Assembly (NCBI GenBank): GCA_017514785.1
Contig: JAFWIO010000073.1
Span: forward strand, 1-49,729
Length of the DNA stretch: 49,729 nt
Direction of reading: 5' to 3'
From: Eubacterium sp.
Lineage (GTDB): Bacteria; Bacillota; Clostridia; Lachnospirales; Lachnospiraceae
This document shows, piece by piece, positions 35,055-42,897 of the stretch. Below the pieces are notes generated by a model. That model was not told where the DNA came from, did not search any database, and worked only from the letters and a program-made list of their open reading frames with translations. The position numbers and the translations under genes are program-made. Within the stretch, counting starts at the first letter, position 1, and the number at the start of each line of letters is the position of its first letter.

Positions 35055-36026
35055 ATGAAGAAACAAATTCTAATAACATTTATTATAATCACAACATTAT
35101 TAACACCAATTAGTTCATATGCAACCGACTTTAATGATACTGATGTTTATGATAATTCTGTTAAAATAATAAACATAAAAAATAAAGATACTATCAATCT
35201 TAAGAATAATACTCTTAGACTGCAAGAAATCAAATGTGATAGTATAAAAATAATAGGGAATAACAATATAAAAAAAATAGACCTCGTTAATTCTTTTGCT
35301 AAAAAAATTAAAATTAGTAAATGTAACAAATTAGAAAAAATAGAAATAAACGACATAAAATCCAATGAAATAAAAATAGAAAAATGCAAAAAAATTAAAA
35401 TCATAGACGTTAATACACAAGAAAGAATAAAAAAATTAATTATACAAAATAATAATAAATTAAAAAAACTATCTGCTTTTCCAAGTTATCAAAAAATATC
35501 GCAAATAAAGCTTAAAAAGCTTAGAATGTTAAAATATTTGGATATTACAGGAATACCTATTAAAAAAATTGACTTATCAAAATATCATAAGTTAAAGTAT
35601 GTTTACTTAACCCACTGTAAAATAAAAAAAGTAAAAATAGGAAAGAAAAATTGTATTCGTGAGATGGATTTAAGTCATAACAAAATAAGAAAGATTAATT
35701 TAAGAAGACTGAAAAAGGTTTTTGATTTAGATATTAGTTATAATAAATTGAAAGGTACACTATTCTTACCAAAATTTAAGGATTGTTATGCCATAGATTG
35801 TAGTTATAACCATATTAAAAAAATAGTAAACCCTAAAAATAGCGAACTATGGATTCTAGTTTGTAATCATAATAAATTAAAAACAATTGATTTGAACAAT
35901 GCATGTCTTGATTTATTGGAGTGCTATAAGAATCCAGGAGTTGTAGTTTACTATGCTTCGATCAATAGAAAAATAAGAAGTGGAAAGAAAATAAAACTTA
36001 TCAAGGCATATAAAGAAATGGATTAA
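35055..36026 (+). CDS. Secreted leucine-rich-repeat-like protein, AT-rich gene
   Basis: A 323-aa protein with a signal peptide (MKKQILITFIIITTLLTPIS, cleavage near SYA/TD). The rest consists of irregular repeats of about 20 residues such as LKYVYLTHCKIKKVKI, IREMDLSHNKIRKINL and DLDISYNKLKGTLFL, typical of LRR proteins with Leu often replaced by Ile. The gene is far richer in A+T than its neighbours and its codons are dominated by AAA, AAT and ATA, suggesting transfer. LRR proteins of this kind mediate adhesion or protein binding; nothing here identifies a partner. First of three consecutive secreted-protein genes. Confidence 0.72.
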   Translation: MKKQILITFIIITTLLTPISSYATDFNDTDVYDNSVKIINIKNKDTINLKNNTLRLQEIKCDSIKIIGNNNIKKIDLVNSFAKKIKISKCNKLEKIEINDIKSNEIKIEKCKKIKIIDVNTQERIKKLIIQNNNKLKKLSAFPSYQKISQIKLKKLRMLKYLDITGIPIKKIDLSKYHKLKYVYLTHCKIKKVKIGKKNCIREMDLSHNKIRKINLRRLKKVFDLDISYNKLKGTLFLPKFKDCYAIDCSYNHIKKIVNPKNSELWILVCNHNKLKTIDLNNACLDLLECYKNPGVVVYYASINRKIRSGKKIKLIKAYKEMD

Positions 36027-36054
36027 GTACATAGGTAGTTTAAGGAGAGAGATT

Positions 36055-36873
36055 ATGAAACGAGTTATAGCGTTTGTTATATTGTTTTCTCTTGTATGCT
36101 TGTCTCTTTGTTTAACAAATGTTGAAGCGAAGAAGAAAACTCATACAGTAACATTTAATGCATACAATGGTAAATTTAAAGCCAAAACAAATGTAGATAA
36201 GAAGACGATAAAGTTCAAATACAAGCATAATGAAAAAAGAGGATATGCTCCGTCTATAAAGCGTTCCAAGTTTGTCTTTAATGGTTGGTACACGAAGAAG
36301 AAGGGTGGAGTGAAGTATACATCTAAGACTAAGATTAAAAAAACAGTAAAATTATATCCTCACTGGTTGAAAGCATATAAGATAGATACTCATTATTATG
36401 AATTAATGGGTAAGCCATTTCTTAGCATTAAAGATATAGAAGAAAAAACTGGAAAACTTACTATTACCAAAAAATGGAATTCTGAAGATGATGCAGTATT
36501 CACTGCTAAAAATGGGGATAAATACTTAATTGGCAAAACTATTAGATATAAAAAAGAGCCTGTGCTTTCATCTTATGATGTGTATTATATTTATAATATA
36601 AAATGTAAAGCAAAACACTTAGTTAATATAAGGAAAGCTACCAAGTATTCTACATTTATGAAAAAAATGAAAACGGATTGGATATATTATCATATTAATC
36701 TAAAGAAACATAAGTTTTCGTTTACATGTGGCACCACAGAATACTGGGATGAGCCATCACATTTCGATGAATCGGAGTATGTGCTCTGGTCGGTAAAGAT
36801 GAAAAAGAATAACAAAATAAAACCAAGTACATATTTTACTTTATCCACTGTTGAAGGACGTTTAGTTGGTTAA
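36055..36873 (+). CDS. Secreted protein with InlB B-repeat and a paralogous C-terminal domain
   Basis: A 272-aa protein with a signal peptide ending near VEA/KKK. Residues about 27-105 match a Listeria-Bacteroides (InlB B) repeat: VTFNAYNGKFKAK, then FVFNGWYTKKKGGVKY and LYPHW. Residues about 110-272 are an unrecognised domain shared with the next gene: KIDTHYYELMGKPF and NIRKATKYSTFMKKM, then YVLWSVKMKKNNKIKPS. AGGAGAGAG precedes ATG 36055. InlB repeats occur in surface adhesins. It is probably in one operon with the LRR gene. Confidence 0.7.
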   Translation: MKRVIAFVILFSLVCLSLCLTNVEAKKKTHTVTFNAYNGKFKAKTNVDKKTIKFKYKHNEKRGYAPSIKRSKFVFNGWYTKKKGGVKYTSKTKIKKTVKLYPHWLKAYKIDTHYYELMGKPFLSIKDIEEKTGKLTITKKWNSEDDAVFTAKNGDKYLIGKTIRYKKEPVLSSYDVYYIYNIKCKAKHLVNIRKATKYSTFMKKMKTDWIYYHINLKKHKFSFTCGTTEYWDEPSHFDESEYVLWSVKMKKNNKIKPSTYFTLSTVEGRLVG

Positions 36874-36890
36874 AAACGAGGAATGATATT

Positions 36891-37472
36891 ATGAAAAAAA
36901 TACTAATACTTATAATCATTTTAACAACAACGATTACACTATCGTTTAGTTCGTATGCAAAGAATAAAGTGAAGCCTTATAAAATAAACACGAAGTATTT
37001 TAAGTATTTGGGATATACTTTTAAAAATAAGAAAGATATTAATAAATGTTTTCCAAAATCAAAATTGATTAGCAAGAACACAAAGTATTATCCATTTAAA
37101 TATAAATACAAATCTGGGAAGTTCACTTGCTTTTATGAGTGTGAGTTTGATGATGAATTAGATAAGAGTACTTATGAGTATGATTTAGATTACTTTAAAT
37201 GCCCAATAAAAAAGATTGTAAATATAAAGATGAGAACGAAGTATTCCAAGTTTGTACGCAAATTGGCTGGTAAAAGATTCACCAATTATGATGTAGATAA
37301 GAAAAAACACAAATTGACACTGGCATACAAAACATTTAAATACTATGAAGAAGAATCAAAGAGTTATGAAAAGTACTATGTACTTTGGCGGATTAAACTA
37401 GACAGGAAGAATAGAGTAAAACCATCATCAGTCGTTTCGTTTACTGATTCGGAAGAAAATATAGTTAATTAA
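36891..37472 (+). CDS. Secreted protein paralogous to the C-terminal domain of the InlB-repeat protein
   Basis: A 193-aa protein with signal peptide (ILTTTITLSFSSYA, cleavage near SYA/KN). The remainder aligns with residues about 110-272 of the preceding protein: KINTKYFKYLGYTFKNKKDI matches KIDTHYYELMGKPFLSIKDI; NIKMRTKYSKFVRKL matches NIRKATKYSTFMKKM; and YVLWRIKLDRKNRVKPSS matches YVLWSVKMKKNNKIKPS. It lacks the InlB repeat. Gene duplication with domain loss or gain is the simplest reading. The ribosome binding site (GAGGAATG) is acceptable. No function is recognised. Confidence 0.65.
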   Translation: MKKILILIIILTTTITLSFSSYAKNKVKPYKINTKYFKYLGYTFKNKKDINKCFPKSKLISKNTKYYPFKYKYKSGKFTCFYECEFDDELDKSTYEYDLDYFKCPIKKIVNIKMRTKYSKFVRKLAGKRFTNYDVDKKKHKLTLAYKTFKYYEEESKSYEKYYVLWRIKLDRKNRVKPSSVVSFTDSEENIVN

Positions 37473-37485
37473 ATTATAAAACACG

Positions 37486-37652
37486 CAAACGAGTAACCCT
37501 AAAAGGCTTACTCGTTTGTAAACAGAAGACTATTACGCTTCGCGAAATAGTCATATCGCGTAAACGCGATATACACAAAAATAAGAACAGCTCCTTACGA
37601 GAGTGAACTCTCGACGGGGCTGTTCCTATTTTTGTGCTTCTGTTTACAAACG
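37486..37652. repeat. Cloverleaf-like, almost fully paired element between convergent genes
   Basis: A perfect 16-bp inverted repeat, CGTTTGTAAACAGAAG (37513-37528) with 37637-37652, encloses three contiguous hairpins: 37528-37552 (GACTATT/AATAGTC plus CGC/GCG), 37553-37572 (ATATCGCG/CGCGATAT), and 37574-37636 (a 17-of-18 bp stem with an inner CGAGAG/CTCTCG hairpin). Almost no base is unpaired at the junctions. A fifth hairpin just upstream (CAAACGAGTAA 37486-37496 with 37508-37518) competes for the left arm. The 37574-37636 hairpin, with its A-rich and T-rich outer arms, probably also serves as a bidirectional terminator. Confidence 0.75.
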
Positions 37653-38825
37653 CTATTTCTTAGCGTTGTACTCTTCCACACGCATATTAATTCTCTCAAC
37701 TGGATTCAATAGATCGCTAATAGAAGAATCGTGATTCAATCTATCAATGAAGGTAGCAGTAAATTTGGCTACGTCTACATCAATATACCATTCGCGCTCT
37801 AAAAGCTCTGGTGTTTGATATATACAGTTTGTAGTCATTACACGGTAGATTGTACCTTCTTCAAATGCTTTGTCGAATGACTCTAGACCGTTTGTGAAGA
37901 TACCAAAGGTAGCTGCCACGAACACTCTCTTAGCTTTACGCTTTTTGAGCTGTCTAGCTACATCTAACATACTCTCGCCCGATGAAATCATATCATCTAC
38001 GATAAGTACATCTTTTCCCTCTACGGACTCGCCCAAATATTCATGGGCTACGATAGGATTTCTTCCATCGATTACTTGTGTGTAATCACGACGTTTGTAG
38101 AACATTCCCATATTGATTCCTAGCACGTTGGCGTAATATACCACTCTGCCCATAGCTCCCTCGTCAGGAGAGATAACCATTAGATGATCAGCATCGATTG
38201 TAATATCATCTACGTTGCGTAGTAGATACTTGATGAACTGATATGTAGGCATGATAGACTCGAAACCTGATAGTGGAATAGCGTTGTTAACTCTAGGATC
38301 GTGAGCGTCAAACGTAAGAATGTTATCAACGCCCATTGATGTAAGTTCCTGAAGCATAACCGCGCAGTCCATAGATTCACGAGCCAAACGTCTATGCTGT
38401 CTGCTTTCGTATAGGAAAGGCATAATGACAGTTATACGATTTGGTTTACCTGCACATGCTGCAATCACTCTTTTGATGTCATTAAAATGATCATCAGGTG
38501 ATTTGTGGTTTGTGTGTCCGCAAACTGTGTATTCAACACTGTAGTTTGTTACATCGTCTATGATGTAAAGGTCAGTACCACGAACAGTGTCCTCAAGGGT
38601 ACACTTTGACTCGCCTGTACCAAATCTAGGGTTACTGTAATTCAAAAGATATGAATCTTTTTTGTAGCCCTTGAATGTGATTGGTGAGTCGTTCGTTTCA
38701 ATACGAGTTTTTCTCCAATCGGCAATATAGGCGTCTACCGTCTCGCCCAATGCCTTACTGCCAGACAAGGCCACAATAGCCAGTGGTCCGACAGGAATTG
38801 ATTCTACGTGCTTTCTGTTAGCCAT
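37653..38825 (-). CDS. prs: Ribose-phosphate pyrophosphokinase, long form
   Basis: A 390-aa PRPP synthetase converting ribose 5-phosphate and ATP into PRPP for nucleotide, His and Trp synthesis. The catalytic flexible-loop region is present (KRRDYTQVIDGRNPI), the PRPP-binding loop reads VDDMISSGES, and FDAHDPRVNNAIPLSGFES forms the metal-binding region. It is longer than the classical 315-aa enzyme because of extra sequence at the N-terminus and in the centre; the VDDMISSGES loop differs from the DMIDTAGT of typical enzymes. Such variants are common in Clostridia. GGAGG precedes ATG 38825. It lies 66 bases after the dnaC-like gene, probably the same transcript. Confidence 0.9.
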   Translation of the reverse strand: MANRKHVESIPVGPLAIVALSGSKALGETVDAYIADWRKTRIETNDSPITFKGYKKDSYLLNYSNPRFGTGESKCTLEDTVRGTDLYIIDDVTNYSVEYTVCGHTNHKSPDDHFNDIKRVIAACAGKPNRITVIMPFLYESRQHRRLARESMDCAVMLQELTSMGVDNILTFDAHDPRVNNAIPLSGFESIMPTYQFIKYLLRNVDDITIDADHLMVISPDEGAMGRVVYYANVLGINMGMFYKRRDYTQVIDGRNPIVAHEYLGESVEGKDVLIVDDMISSGESMLDVARQLKKRKAKRVFVAATFGIFTNGLESFDKAFEEGTIYRVMTTNCIYQTPELLEREWYIDVDVAKFTATFIDRLNHDSSISDLLNPVERINMRVEEYNAKK

Positions 38826-38869
38826 AAAATATCCTCCAATTAAGTGAAATTCTTATTTCGTTTCCCCGT

Positions 38870-38900
38870 GAGGAGTCCTAATCCCAAAGGACTAGTCCTC
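38870..38900 (-). other. Hairpin at the end of the dnaC-like gene before prs
   Basis: GAGGAGTCCT (38870-38879) pairs with AGGACT-agt-CCTC (38888-38900), with a 3-base bulge; it overlaps the dnaC stop codon. There is no T tract, so it may affect processing or coupling and not terminate. Confidence 0.4.
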
Positions 38901-39893
38901 CCCACCAGAAAACTTTTTAAGTTTTCTTATATCATCACCAAAAATCTTAAAAGTAGAGTAGTATCCCATAGCGCGGGAGAAAACTCTATCATCATATCTG
39001 TCCTGCATCTCTTCTAAAGTGAGATTAGTAGATATGATAGTAGATTTTTGATGTATAAGACGTTCATTTAGTATTTCGAACAGATAAGTCTCTGAAAAAG
39101 CAGTGGTGATTTCTGTTCCTAAATCGTCAATAATAAGTAGATCGCAATTTACAATGTCATCTAGATCTACATTTTTGTACACAGAGCTTGAGTCTTTGTT
39201 AAACACATTGTCAGCTGTTAAATCAAAAAATTGGGAAGCTGAAAGATAAAGAACTGAGTGGAACGAATCCATCAATTCCTTGGCAATGCAGTTGATTAGG
39301 AAAGTTTTTCCCGTTCCTGCTTTGCCATAAAACAACAAATTGTCAAACTCTGTGTCAAAATGATTTATAAAATATTGGCAATGCTTAGCAACATCTTTCA
39401 TGTTAGTGCGAGCATCTACGCCAAGATTTTCATCCACGAGCGACTGCGAGAATAAGTCATAGTTGAATGTAGAAAAATTCTCACGTTCCAAAACGTCTTT
39501 CAACTCTGAGCGAGAGTAGAGGAGTTTAATAATCTCCTTATCCCTACATTCGCAGGATTTGCCATCGACAAAACCTGTATCATGGCATTTCTCACAAGTA
39601 TAGACTTCATCCAGATAGTCCGCAGCAAAACCGCCAGACAATAGTAGGGCTTTTTTCTTTTCAGCCATACTCTGGATTTCCTTCTTGATAGACTCAACGT
39701 CTACAGAATTGCCAGATAGAGAACTTCTCATGGCATCGCTAGCAAGAGTAGCAATGTCAGAGTTGATTTTTGCAATCTCAGGAATCGCTTCCTCAACTTC
39801 CGCGAGTCGCTCGTTCATAACTATTTGATTATCTAAACGTCGGTCCGCATAGATCTGCTCTATGGTTGCCAACTGTGAATTACTTAGTGCCAT
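38892..39893 (-). CDS. DnaC/DnaI-like helicase loader ATPase
   Basis: A 334-aa AAA+ protein that should load the replicative helicase at origins or stalled forks. The N-terminus is helical; a zinc ribbon CEKC ... CEC (Cys100, Cys103, Cys114, Cys116) follows, as in DnaI; then Walker A GKAGTGKT (190-197), Walker B LLIIDDLG and sensor ISTNLTLEEM. The strict primosomal order dnaD-like then dnaC-like supports the role. ATG 39893 is chosen; a TTG at 39914 is in frame and neither has a strong ribosome binding site (AAAGG lies about 50 bases before the ATG), so the start is uncertain. Confidence 0.88.
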   Translation of the reverse strand: MALSNSQLATIEQIYADRRLDNQIVMNERLAEVEEAIPEIAKINSDIATLASDAMRSSLSGNSVDVESIKKEIQSMAEKKKALLLSGGFAADYLDEVYTCEKCHDTGFVDGKSCECRDKEIIKLLYSRSELKDVLERENFSTFNYDLFSQSLVDENLGVDARTNMKDVAKHCQYFINHFDTEFDNLLFYGKAGTGKTFLINCIAKELMDSFHSVLYLSASQFFDLTADNVFNKDSSSVYKNVDLDDIVNCDLLIIDDLGTEITTAFSETYLFEILNERLIHQKSTIISTNLTLEEMQDRYDDRVFSRAMGYYSTFKIFGDDIRKLKKFSGGED

Positions 39894-39950
39894 TTTATTT
39901 TTGACAATGTCCAACCGTGTTAGTTGGAGATTGTAACTACCTTTGTGAAT

Positions 39951-41051
39951 TTAGTCTTTTTTCTTATTAGACTGCGCCAACTTCTTTTCCAACTCCTTAA
40001 AGTCATAAGTGTGGCTCTCAATCTTTTTCTTCTTCGAAGCCTTCTTCGAAGTCTTTGCAAACTTCGAAGACTGCTTCTTAGAATGCTCGTCATCTAACTT
40101 TTCAATAGCCTCCATCGACAAAGCACCTTTGTTGTACCAGTTAGTAAGAATACTATCTGTGTACTCAAAACTTCCCTTGTGCGTGTGAGCCATCGTGCGA
40201 TGACAAGCCTCGATTATGATCTCATCAGAGAACTTGAATTCATTATGCCATTTGGAAATGAAATCAATTTCCCTCTTAACAGGTGCTGGAGAGTCCTCGC
40301 CAAAGACCTTATAAATAGCCTTTGAGATTTTGCCCCTGAACATTTCATCCTGTTTAGCATCTTCTAAAGTTGTGATACCAGCTTTAGCATAAGCAACAGC
40401 TTTCTTCTCAATCTTAGATAGAGAAGTTTCTCCTGACTCTAGTAGATGTTCGATGAGATCAGAATCAAGCTTCAAATCCTCTACCATATAAATGATAGAG
40501 TTGGTGGCAGCCGGGCTCAAGGTGATGCTTAGGTATTGCTCTGCTAAAAAGCAAAGTTCCTTAACTGTGCCGTCCTCTGCGAACTTCGTAATCTCTGACG
40601 CCGAACGCTTTTTCTTCACAGGAATAATATATTCCTTAGAAGAAGTGGCAGGCACGCTCACGCTTTCGCCCGAAGCTTTTGCCAACAAGTTTACATCCAC
40701 GCTTTCATCCTGATGCAAAATGCGACTGGATGCAGCTTTAGTTTGGATGTAATTATTTAAAAGCACACCTTCTATCTTGCCCTCATCGTTGAACGATAGA
40801 GAAAGAACTTCCTCATCATTCCAATACGTTAAAGCTCGATAGACGTCTGACTCCAAGATTCCAAAATGGTCAGCGATCCTCTCTGTGGAAAATTCTTCTG
40901 GCGCATCCATGACCTTGGAAACCATACGTAATAGGTAAAGGTAAATTTTTACAAATTCACCATTTGCTTTATTCATATATTCATCTATGAAAACATTAGA
41001 CACGGAAGTAAAACTAGACACACTACCTCCGTCTAATACAAGCTTACACAT
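39951..41051 (-). CDS. DnaD-domain replication initiation protein
   Basis: A 366-aa protein. The N-terminal winged-helix region (about 10-105; FIDEYMNKANGEFVKIYLYLL and ERIADHFGILESDVYRALTYW) is typical of DnaD/DnaB primosome proteins. The C-terminal DnaB_2 domain ends with SILTNWYNKGALSMEAIEKL (about 300-325), the conserved YxxxIxxxW-type region that binds single-stranded DNA. A basic tail rich in Lys/Ser follows. It assists helicase loading together with the DnaC-like partner 57 bases downstream. ATG 41051 has GGAGA upstream. The leader upstream has interleaved inverted repeats. Confidence 0.87.
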   Translation of the reverse strand: MCKLVLDGGSVSSFTSVSNVFIDEYMNKANGEFVKIYLYLLRMVSKVMDAPEEFSTERIADHFGILESDVYRALTYWNDEEVLSLSFNDEGKIEGVLLNNYIQTKAASSRILHQDESVDVNLLAKASGESVSVPATSSKEYIIPVKKKRSASEITKFAEDGTVKELCFLAEQYLSITLSPAATNSIIYMVEDLKLDSDLIEHLLESGETSLSKIEKKAVAYAKAGITTLEDAKQDEMFRGKISKAIYKVFGEDSPAPVKREIDFISKWHNEFKFSDEIIIEACHRTMAHTHKGSFEYTDSILTNWYNKGALSMEAIEKLDDEHSKKQSSKFAKTSKKASKKKKIESHTYDFKELEKKLAQSNKKKD

Positions 41052-41071
41052 AGTTTCTCCAATCTATTTCC

Positions 41072-41159
41072 AAGACTGTTTTGATCCGTAACACAAAAGA
41101 GTTTGAATCGATTTTTCCTCACAAAAAACAATTTAAAAACAGTCTTTATTTACTCTTTT
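41072..41159 (-). promoter_or_regulatory. Interleaved inverted repeats (potential pseudoknot or switch) in the dnaD leader
   Basis: Two perfect inverted repeats are interleaved: AAGACTGTTTT (41072-41082) with AAAACAGTCTT (41136-41146), and AAAAGAGT (41095-41102) with ACTCTTTT (41152-41159). On the minus-strand RNA they could form an H-type pseudoknot (8-bp and 11-bp stems, loops of 5, 33 and 12 nt) beginning about 13 nt after the predicted transcription start and ending about 11 nt before the ribosome binding site. Confidence 0.6.
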
Positions 41160-41178
41160 CTTCCTCATCACTGACAAT

Positions 41179-41206
41179 AATATATCACAATTTTTTTATT
41201 TTGCAA
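41179..41206 (-). promoter_or_regulatory. Promoter of the dnaD-dnaC(-prs) operon
   Basis: On the minus strand TTGCAA (41206-41201) and TATATT (41184-41179) with 16-base spacing and a TGA extension before the -10. The predicted leader is about 120 nt. Confidence 0.6.
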
Positions 41207-41250
41207 CATCACAAATTGGCTGAGAGGCCCATTTTTACTGGGTTTCAGCG

Positions 41251-41277
41251 ATGTCAATAATGTCAGTAATGTCAATA
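41251..41277. repeat. Three tandem 9-bp repeats (ATGTCARTA)
   Basis: ATGTCAATA, ATGTCAGTA and ATGTCAATA are directly adjacent, in the 370-bp gap between the dnaD-like gene and murC. Apart from this, the dnaD leader and promoter, and the murC terminator, the gap appears to hold nothing recognisable. Confidence 0.6.
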
Positions 41278-41364
41278 AGTAAGTTCCATAATTTTACAAA
41301 TCTGGGGGAATTGTAGATAGAATGGGGGAAGCAGATGGTTGCGTTTTTTAATGTTATGTAAATT

Positions 41365-41410
41365 AAAAAACCACAAAATTTTGAAGAAAGTTATCAACAA
41401 AATTTTGTGG
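41365..41410 (-). terminator. Terminator of murC
   Basis: On the minus strand CCACAAAATTTTG (41410-41398) pairs perfectly with CAAAATTTTGTGG (41383-41371), followed by six T (41370-41365). Confidence 0.88.
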
Positions 41411-41421
41411 ATGTTAATAAG

Positions 41422-42804
41422 TTATTTACCTAGTAGGTGATCGCCGATTTTTACTACATCTCCGGCACCCATAGTTATTAACAAATCGTTTGGTTTAGAA
41501 TTTTCTAGTAAAAAGTTTTCGATTTCGTCAAAAGTTGGGAAATAGTAAACCTCGGTGCCTAATTTTTCAAGTTCCGCTTTCAGGTCTTCGGAAGAAATGT
41601 TGTAAGTGTTTTTCTCCCTGGCTGCGTATATATCAGCTAGCACCACAGCGTCCGCTTCGGACAGTTCTTTGGCGAAGTCTTTTAGCAGCGCCTTCGTCCT
41701 AGAGTAGGTGTGAGGTTGGAACACTACCCACAACTTATTGTAATCAAATGTTTTAAGAGTGGAGATAGTGGCACGAATCTCATCTGGGTGATGAGCGTAG
41801 TCATCTATTATCCTAGCCTCGCCCAACATTCCTTTGTACTGGAAGCGGCGCTCTGTTCCGCAGTATTCCTTCAAGCCCTGAAGGATAAATCCCTTTTGAA
41901 TTCTCATAAAGTTGGCAGCCGCGATAGCCGCTAGAGAATTTTGAACATTGTGGCGACCAGTTCCATTTAATTTAATGTAGCCTTGGTCTTCACCTTTATA
42001 AATCAATGTGTAACCGGCAGTCACATCATTGTTAAAAACAACATCCTTTGCACTGTAGTCACTCTTCTCTGGGTCCGAGCCAAAGGTAATGACTTTACAC
42101 TCTAGTCCATCAGTAATCTCTTCTAGATTTTCAATGTCGCTACTAATGATAAGTGCGCCGTGCTTTGGAATAAGTTCAGCATAACGTCTGAAACTTTTTC
42201 TAATATCATTTATGTCTTTGAAGAAGTCCAAATGATCTTCAGCTATATTTAGAATGATGCCGATGCTTGGACTAAACTCTAGAAAACTATTTGTGTATTC
42301 ACAGGCTTCAGTAATCATAATGTCTGAATGACCAACTCTAGTGTTACCTTTGATGGCTGGCATAATACCGCCCACCAAAATAGTAGGGTCAGTCTTTGCT
42401 GTTAGCATGATCTGTGAAAGCATGGAAGTGGTAGTAGTCTTACCGTGAGTTCCTGCAACACCGATAGCCACATCGTAGTTCTTCATCATAGCACCTAGGA
42501 AACCTGCTCTAGTCATAATAGGAATGCCAAGCTGTTTTGCTGTCATAAGCTCAGGATTGTCATCCTTTACAGCGGCAGTGTAAACAAGCAAGTCTACATC
42601 GTCAGCCACGTTCTCGCCGCGCTGTCCGTAGTAGACAGTGGCACCCAATTCCTCAAGGTGTGTAGTGATGTCTGACTTCATACTATCAGAGCCAGTAACA
42701 GTAAAACCGCGCTCCAACATTATCTCCGCCAAAGCGCTCATACTGATTCCACCAATTCCTGTGAAATGAATTTTCTTTTTTTCATTAAAATCTAATTTCA
42801 TCAT
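41422..42804 (-). CDS. murC: UDP-N-acetylmuramate--L-alanine ligase
   Basis: A 460-aa Mur ligase adding L-Ala to UDP-MurNAc, the first cytoplasmic step of peptidoglycan stem peptide synthesis. An N-terminal UDP-binding GIGGISMSALA (16-26), the ATP P-loop GTHGKTTTT (118-126), the Mur ligase central region EACEYTNSFL, and the C-terminal YAHHPDEI motif are all present. The start is ATG 42804 or the adjacent ATG 42801; neither has a ribosome binding site, because the -10 box lies only six bases upstream (see the murC promoter). It is transcribed alone and divergently from glgC. Confidence 0.95.
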   Translation of the reverse strand: MMKLDFNEKKKIHFTGIGGISMSALAEIMLERGFTVTGSDSMKSDITTHLEELGATVYYGQRGENVADDVDLLVYTAAVKDDNPELMTAKQLGIPIMTRAGFLGAMMKNYDVAIGVAGTHGKTTTTSMLSQIMLTAKTDPTILVGGIMPAIKGNTRVGHSDIMITEACEYTNSFLEFSPSIGIILNIAEDHLDFFKDINDIRKSFRRYAELIPKHGALIISSDIENLEEITDGLECKVITFGSDPEKSDYSAKDVVFNNDVTAGYTLIYKGEDQGYIKLNGTGRHNVQNSLAAIAAANFMRIQKGFILQGLKEYCGTERRFQYKGMLGEARIIDDYAHHPDEIRATISTLKTFDYNKLWVVFQPHTYSRTKALLKDFAKELSEADAVVLADIYAAREKNTYNISSEDLKAELEKLGTEVYYFPTFDEIENFLLENSKPNDLLITMGAGDVVKIGDHLLGK

Positions 42805-42810
42805 AAAAAT

Positions 42811-42819
42811 ATTATAGCA
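42811..42819 (-). promoter_or_regulatory. Extended -10 promoter of murC, implying a leaderless mRNA
   Basis: On the minus strand TGCTATAAT (42819-42811) is a perfect extended -10. With a normal 6-base gap, transcription would start at 42804, which is the A of the murC ATG. Confidence 0.5.
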
Positions 42820-42834
42820 CTAATACAAAATCAA

Positions 42835-42843
42835 TGATATAAT
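42835..42843 (+). promoter_or_regulatory. Extended -10 promoter of glgC-glgD
   Basis: TGATATAAT at 42835-42843, about 55 bases upstream of glgC, divergent from the murC promoter 16 bases away. Confidence 0.55.
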
Positions 42844-42897
42844 TTTTTATATATTGAGTGTGACGGATGAAAAAATAATTACCAAGAGGTGAGCTAA

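Noticed and set aside
41390..41400. Chromosomal origin
   Set aside because: Only one weak DnaA-like box inside a terminator loop; no dnaA/dnaN and no box cluster.
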